Source: Acidobacteriaceae bacterium (lineage in GTDB: Bacteria; Acidobacteriota; Terriglobia; Terriglobales; Acidobacteriaceae). From it: DNA of 6,916 bases. The first letter of the stretch is position 1. Every line of letters starts with the position of its first letter. The notes under the pieces are model-generated. The model had not been told where the DNA came from, did no database searches, and saw only the letters and a list, made by a program, of their open reading frames with translations. This document shows positions 5,422 through 6,916 of the stretch, in pieces. The translations under genes and the position numbers were made by a program. Location of the stretch: NCBI GenBank assembly GCA_003132825.1, contig PKYX01000343.1:1108-8023 (forward strand), written 5' to 3'.

Positions 5422-5449
5422 TCACCCTCGCAGGGCCGCCAACTTCTGA
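5189..5449 (+). CDS. Doubtful 86-residue open frame opposite the intergenic region
   Basis: A frame beginning MKKYLFPEET runs from an ATG at 5189 to a TGA at 5447-5449, filling the gap between two minus-strand genes and overlapping the last 28 nt of ftcD. The composition (Pro, Leu, Val, mixed charges) is not absurd for a protein. However, there is no ribosome site before the ATG, the start lies 14 nt from the start of the oppositely oriented gene, and by rough count the third-codon-position GC (about 60%) is lower than in neighbouring real genes. No motif is recognised. It is listed so a reader can test it, and is more likely a chance frame. Confidence 0.15.
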   Translation: MKKYLFPEETLSGKVLPLKPYGVRCRPQDPGQPLFEAILEDYPGSWSHERVIPSGDVPRVALPVVPLAEAPALKPRGFHPRRAANF

Positions 5450-6894
5450 CGTAGCTCGGCGGCAAAGAGCCCATCTTTCAGGGACTCCAGGTTAATTTCC
5501 ACATTGGCCCGGGCGCCCTCGGCTCCGGCTTTGGCCAAGGCAACCGCCGTGGCCAGATCAGACCTCATGTTCGGATTCGTGATTGGCCCCAGGGTTTCCG
5601 CGATCCGGACAACCTCCAGAGCCCTCTGCGCCACCTCCAGAGGCACCCGGGTCGCCCGCTCGAGCGCCGCGTTCACCGATCCCTCGCCCCCCACCGAGGC
5701 CCTCGCCTGCCGGTAGGCCTTCACCACTCCGTCGTAGGCTTCCGCGTCCTCGTCGATGGCCGCGGTCAATTCTTCCCGCAATTCGGTGAGCCGCGCCATC
5801 GCCTCCCCGAGTTCGCGCCCGTGTTCGAAGTAGGCCTTCTTGTCCCGCGACATCGACGCCACCATGGTGACCAGCCCGGCCGCCATGGCCGCCGCGGCTG
5901 CCGCCGCGCTGCCGCCGCCCGGCGTTCCAGTCGGCGCCGCCAGCCGTTCGAGGAAGGGCTCGACCCCGCCCCGCAATTCGCCCGCCCGACCTCCTGCACT
6001 CATGACCGAAGCCAAACGGTTCTCTAAAATCAGCGAAGAATCAAAACTTCCCACCTGCAGAAACCATGCCGCCGCCTGTTCGAGCGCCTTCTTCGGAATC
6101 AATCCGATAATCTCGCTGCTCTCGATCGCCACTGCCTGGGCGTGAGCTTCCTGCTTCACCATTTCGAAGACCTGATAGATCGGTGTCTGCTCGAAATCGG
6201 TCAAGTTCATGGAGACCTGTGCCAACCCCCGCACCAGGAAGCCGGCGGCCTTCACAAAGGGTAACCCGCCGCTTGAAAAACGCACCGCCTTCGCCACTTT
6301 TTTTGCAATCGCGACCTCCGGCGTGTTCAAGAAAATGTTGTAGGCGATCAGAAACTTCCGCGCCCCGACCACCGTCGCTCCCGCACTCGGATGGACTCGC
6401 GCCTCGCCAAAGTCCGGCCGGCGCGCCGGATGGGTTGCAATTTCGTCACGAATCCCTTCAAACTGGCCGCGCCGGATGTTCTCCAGGTTCCGCCGCTCTT
6501 CCGAAGTCGCCGCCGCCTCGTACAAATACACCGGAATCTGGTAACGCTTCCAAATCTGTTCGCCCACATGCCGAGCCATGGCCACACAGTCTTCCAGAGT
6601 CAGGCCTTCGATGGGAATAAACGGCACCACATCCGCCGCCCCCATCCGGGGATGCGCTCCCTGGTGCTGATTCAAATCAATCAGCTCGGCAGCCTTGCCC
6701 ACCCCGCGAATCGCCGCCTCCTGAATCGCCTCGCGTTCCCCGGCCAGAGTAATCACCGACCGATTGTGATCCGCATCCATTTCGCGGTCGAGCAGATAGA
6801 CGCCGTCGAGCTTCATGGCCGCAACGATGGCGTCGACCTTCGCGGGATCGCGACCCTCCGAGAAATTGGGAACGCACTCGACGAGCGTGGACAT
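5422..6894 (-). CDS. ftcD: Fused glutamate formimidoyltransferase / formimidoyl-THF cyclodeaminase
   Basis: This 490-residue bifunctional cytoplasmic enzyme moves the formimino group of N-formimino-L-glutamate (from histidine breakdown) onto tetrahydrofolate, then cyclises and deaminates it to 5,10-methenyl-THF, releasing glutamate and ammonia. The N-terminal transferase half (about 1-295) starts LVECVPNFSEGRD (4-16) and carries NQHQGAHPRMGAADVVPFIP (75-94), with H81 matching the catalytic histidine of the mammalian enzyme (porcine H82). VHPSAGATVVGARKFLIAYN (167-186) and RGLAQVSMNL (222-231) are further family signatures. The C-terminal cyclodeaminase half (about 312-488) shows FLERLAAPTGTPGGGSAAA (314-332) and NPNMRSDLATAVALA...ANVEINL (440-469). 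The length is near that of animal FTCD (about 540), so both domains are complete. No Shine-Dalgarno precedes the ATG, and an AT-rich GATATT sits 10 nt upstream. No hutH, hutU or hutI neighbour is in view. Confidence 0.96.
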   Translation of the reverse strand: MSTLVECVPNFSEGRDPAKVDAIVAAMKLDGVYLLDREMDADHNRSVITLAGEREAIQEAAIRGVGKAAELIDLNQHQGAHPRMGAADVVPFIPIEGLTLEDCVAMARHVGEQIWKRYQIPVYLYEAAATSEERRNLENIRRGQFEGIRDEIATHPARRPDFGEARVHPSAGATVVGARKFLIAYNIFLNTPEVAIAKKVAKAVRFSSGGLPFVKAAGFLVRGLAQVSMNLTDFEQTPIYQVFEMVKQEAHAQAVAIESSEIIGLIPKKALEQAAAWFLQVGSFDSSLILENRLASVMSAGGRAGELRGGVEPFLERLAAPTGTPGGGSAAAAAAAMAAGLVTMVASMSRDKKAYFEHGRELGEAMARLTELREELTAAIDEDAEAYDGVVKAYRQARASVGGEGSVNAALERATRVPLEVAQRALEVVRIAETLGPITNPNMRSDLATAVALAKAGAEGARANVEINLESLKDGLFAAELRQKLAALRG

Positions 6895-6916
6895 TTGCGA
6901 GAAGAATATCCGCTGC

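Noticed and set aside
1..6916. Mobile element, CRISPR array or defence island
   Set aside because: No transposase, integrase, terminal inverted repeats, direct repeat-spacer pattern or known defence domains were seen. The gene content is conserved metabolism.

Overview
This is a GC-rich bacterial chromosomal window dominated by conserved single-copy metabolic genes. I see no sign of phage, plasmid, insertion sequence, CRISPR array, rRNA or tRNA. The gene set suits an acidobacterium or a related environmental Gram-negative: an exported PCYC-motif protein, a YvcK-type UDP-GlcNAc-binding protein with an enlarged N-terminal region, a bifunctional GlmU, an orphan Sec-exported protein, and a formiminotransferase fused to a cyclodeaminase. 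The Acidobacteriota assignment is an inference from gene content and protein style, not a demonstrated fact.

Layout. Bases 1-111 hold the probable N-terminus of a minus-strand gene running off the left edge. A divergent intergenic stretch leads into a plus-strand gene (228-692) for a small exported protein with a PCYCFC cysteine motif. Bases 693-951 are non-coding. They contain a promoter-like pair with a palindrome in its spacer, a G-rich segment able to fold, and an AT-rich stretch with a direct repeat just ahead of the next gene. A plus-strand block follows: a TPR protein (952-1518), yvcK (1528-2646) and glmU (2749-4170). The first two are 9 nt apart and probably co-transcribed. glmU follows after 102 nt and may have its own promoter. 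A 69-nt convergent gap separates glmU from two minus-strand genes: an exported protein of unknown function (4240-5175) and the fused glutamate formimidoyltransferase/formimidoyl-THF cyclodeaminase (5422-6894). The 246-nt gap between these two is the upstream region of the exported-protein gene and carries an unverified 86-residue open frame on the opposite strand.

How the genes fit together. GlmU makes UDP-GlcNAc, the precursor of peptidoglycan and lipopolysaccharide. YvcK proteins are known to bind UDP-GlcNAc and to affect envelope homeostasis and growth on gluconeogenic carbon. Having both side by side suggests a synthesis-and-sensing pair. The fused FTCD enzyme belongs to histidine catabolism and one-carbon metabolism and appears unrelated to its neighbours. 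The most unusual parts are the regulatory stretch at 740-951, the YvcK insertion, the variant PCYC protein and the orphan exported protein. I found no convincing new defence or mobile system.
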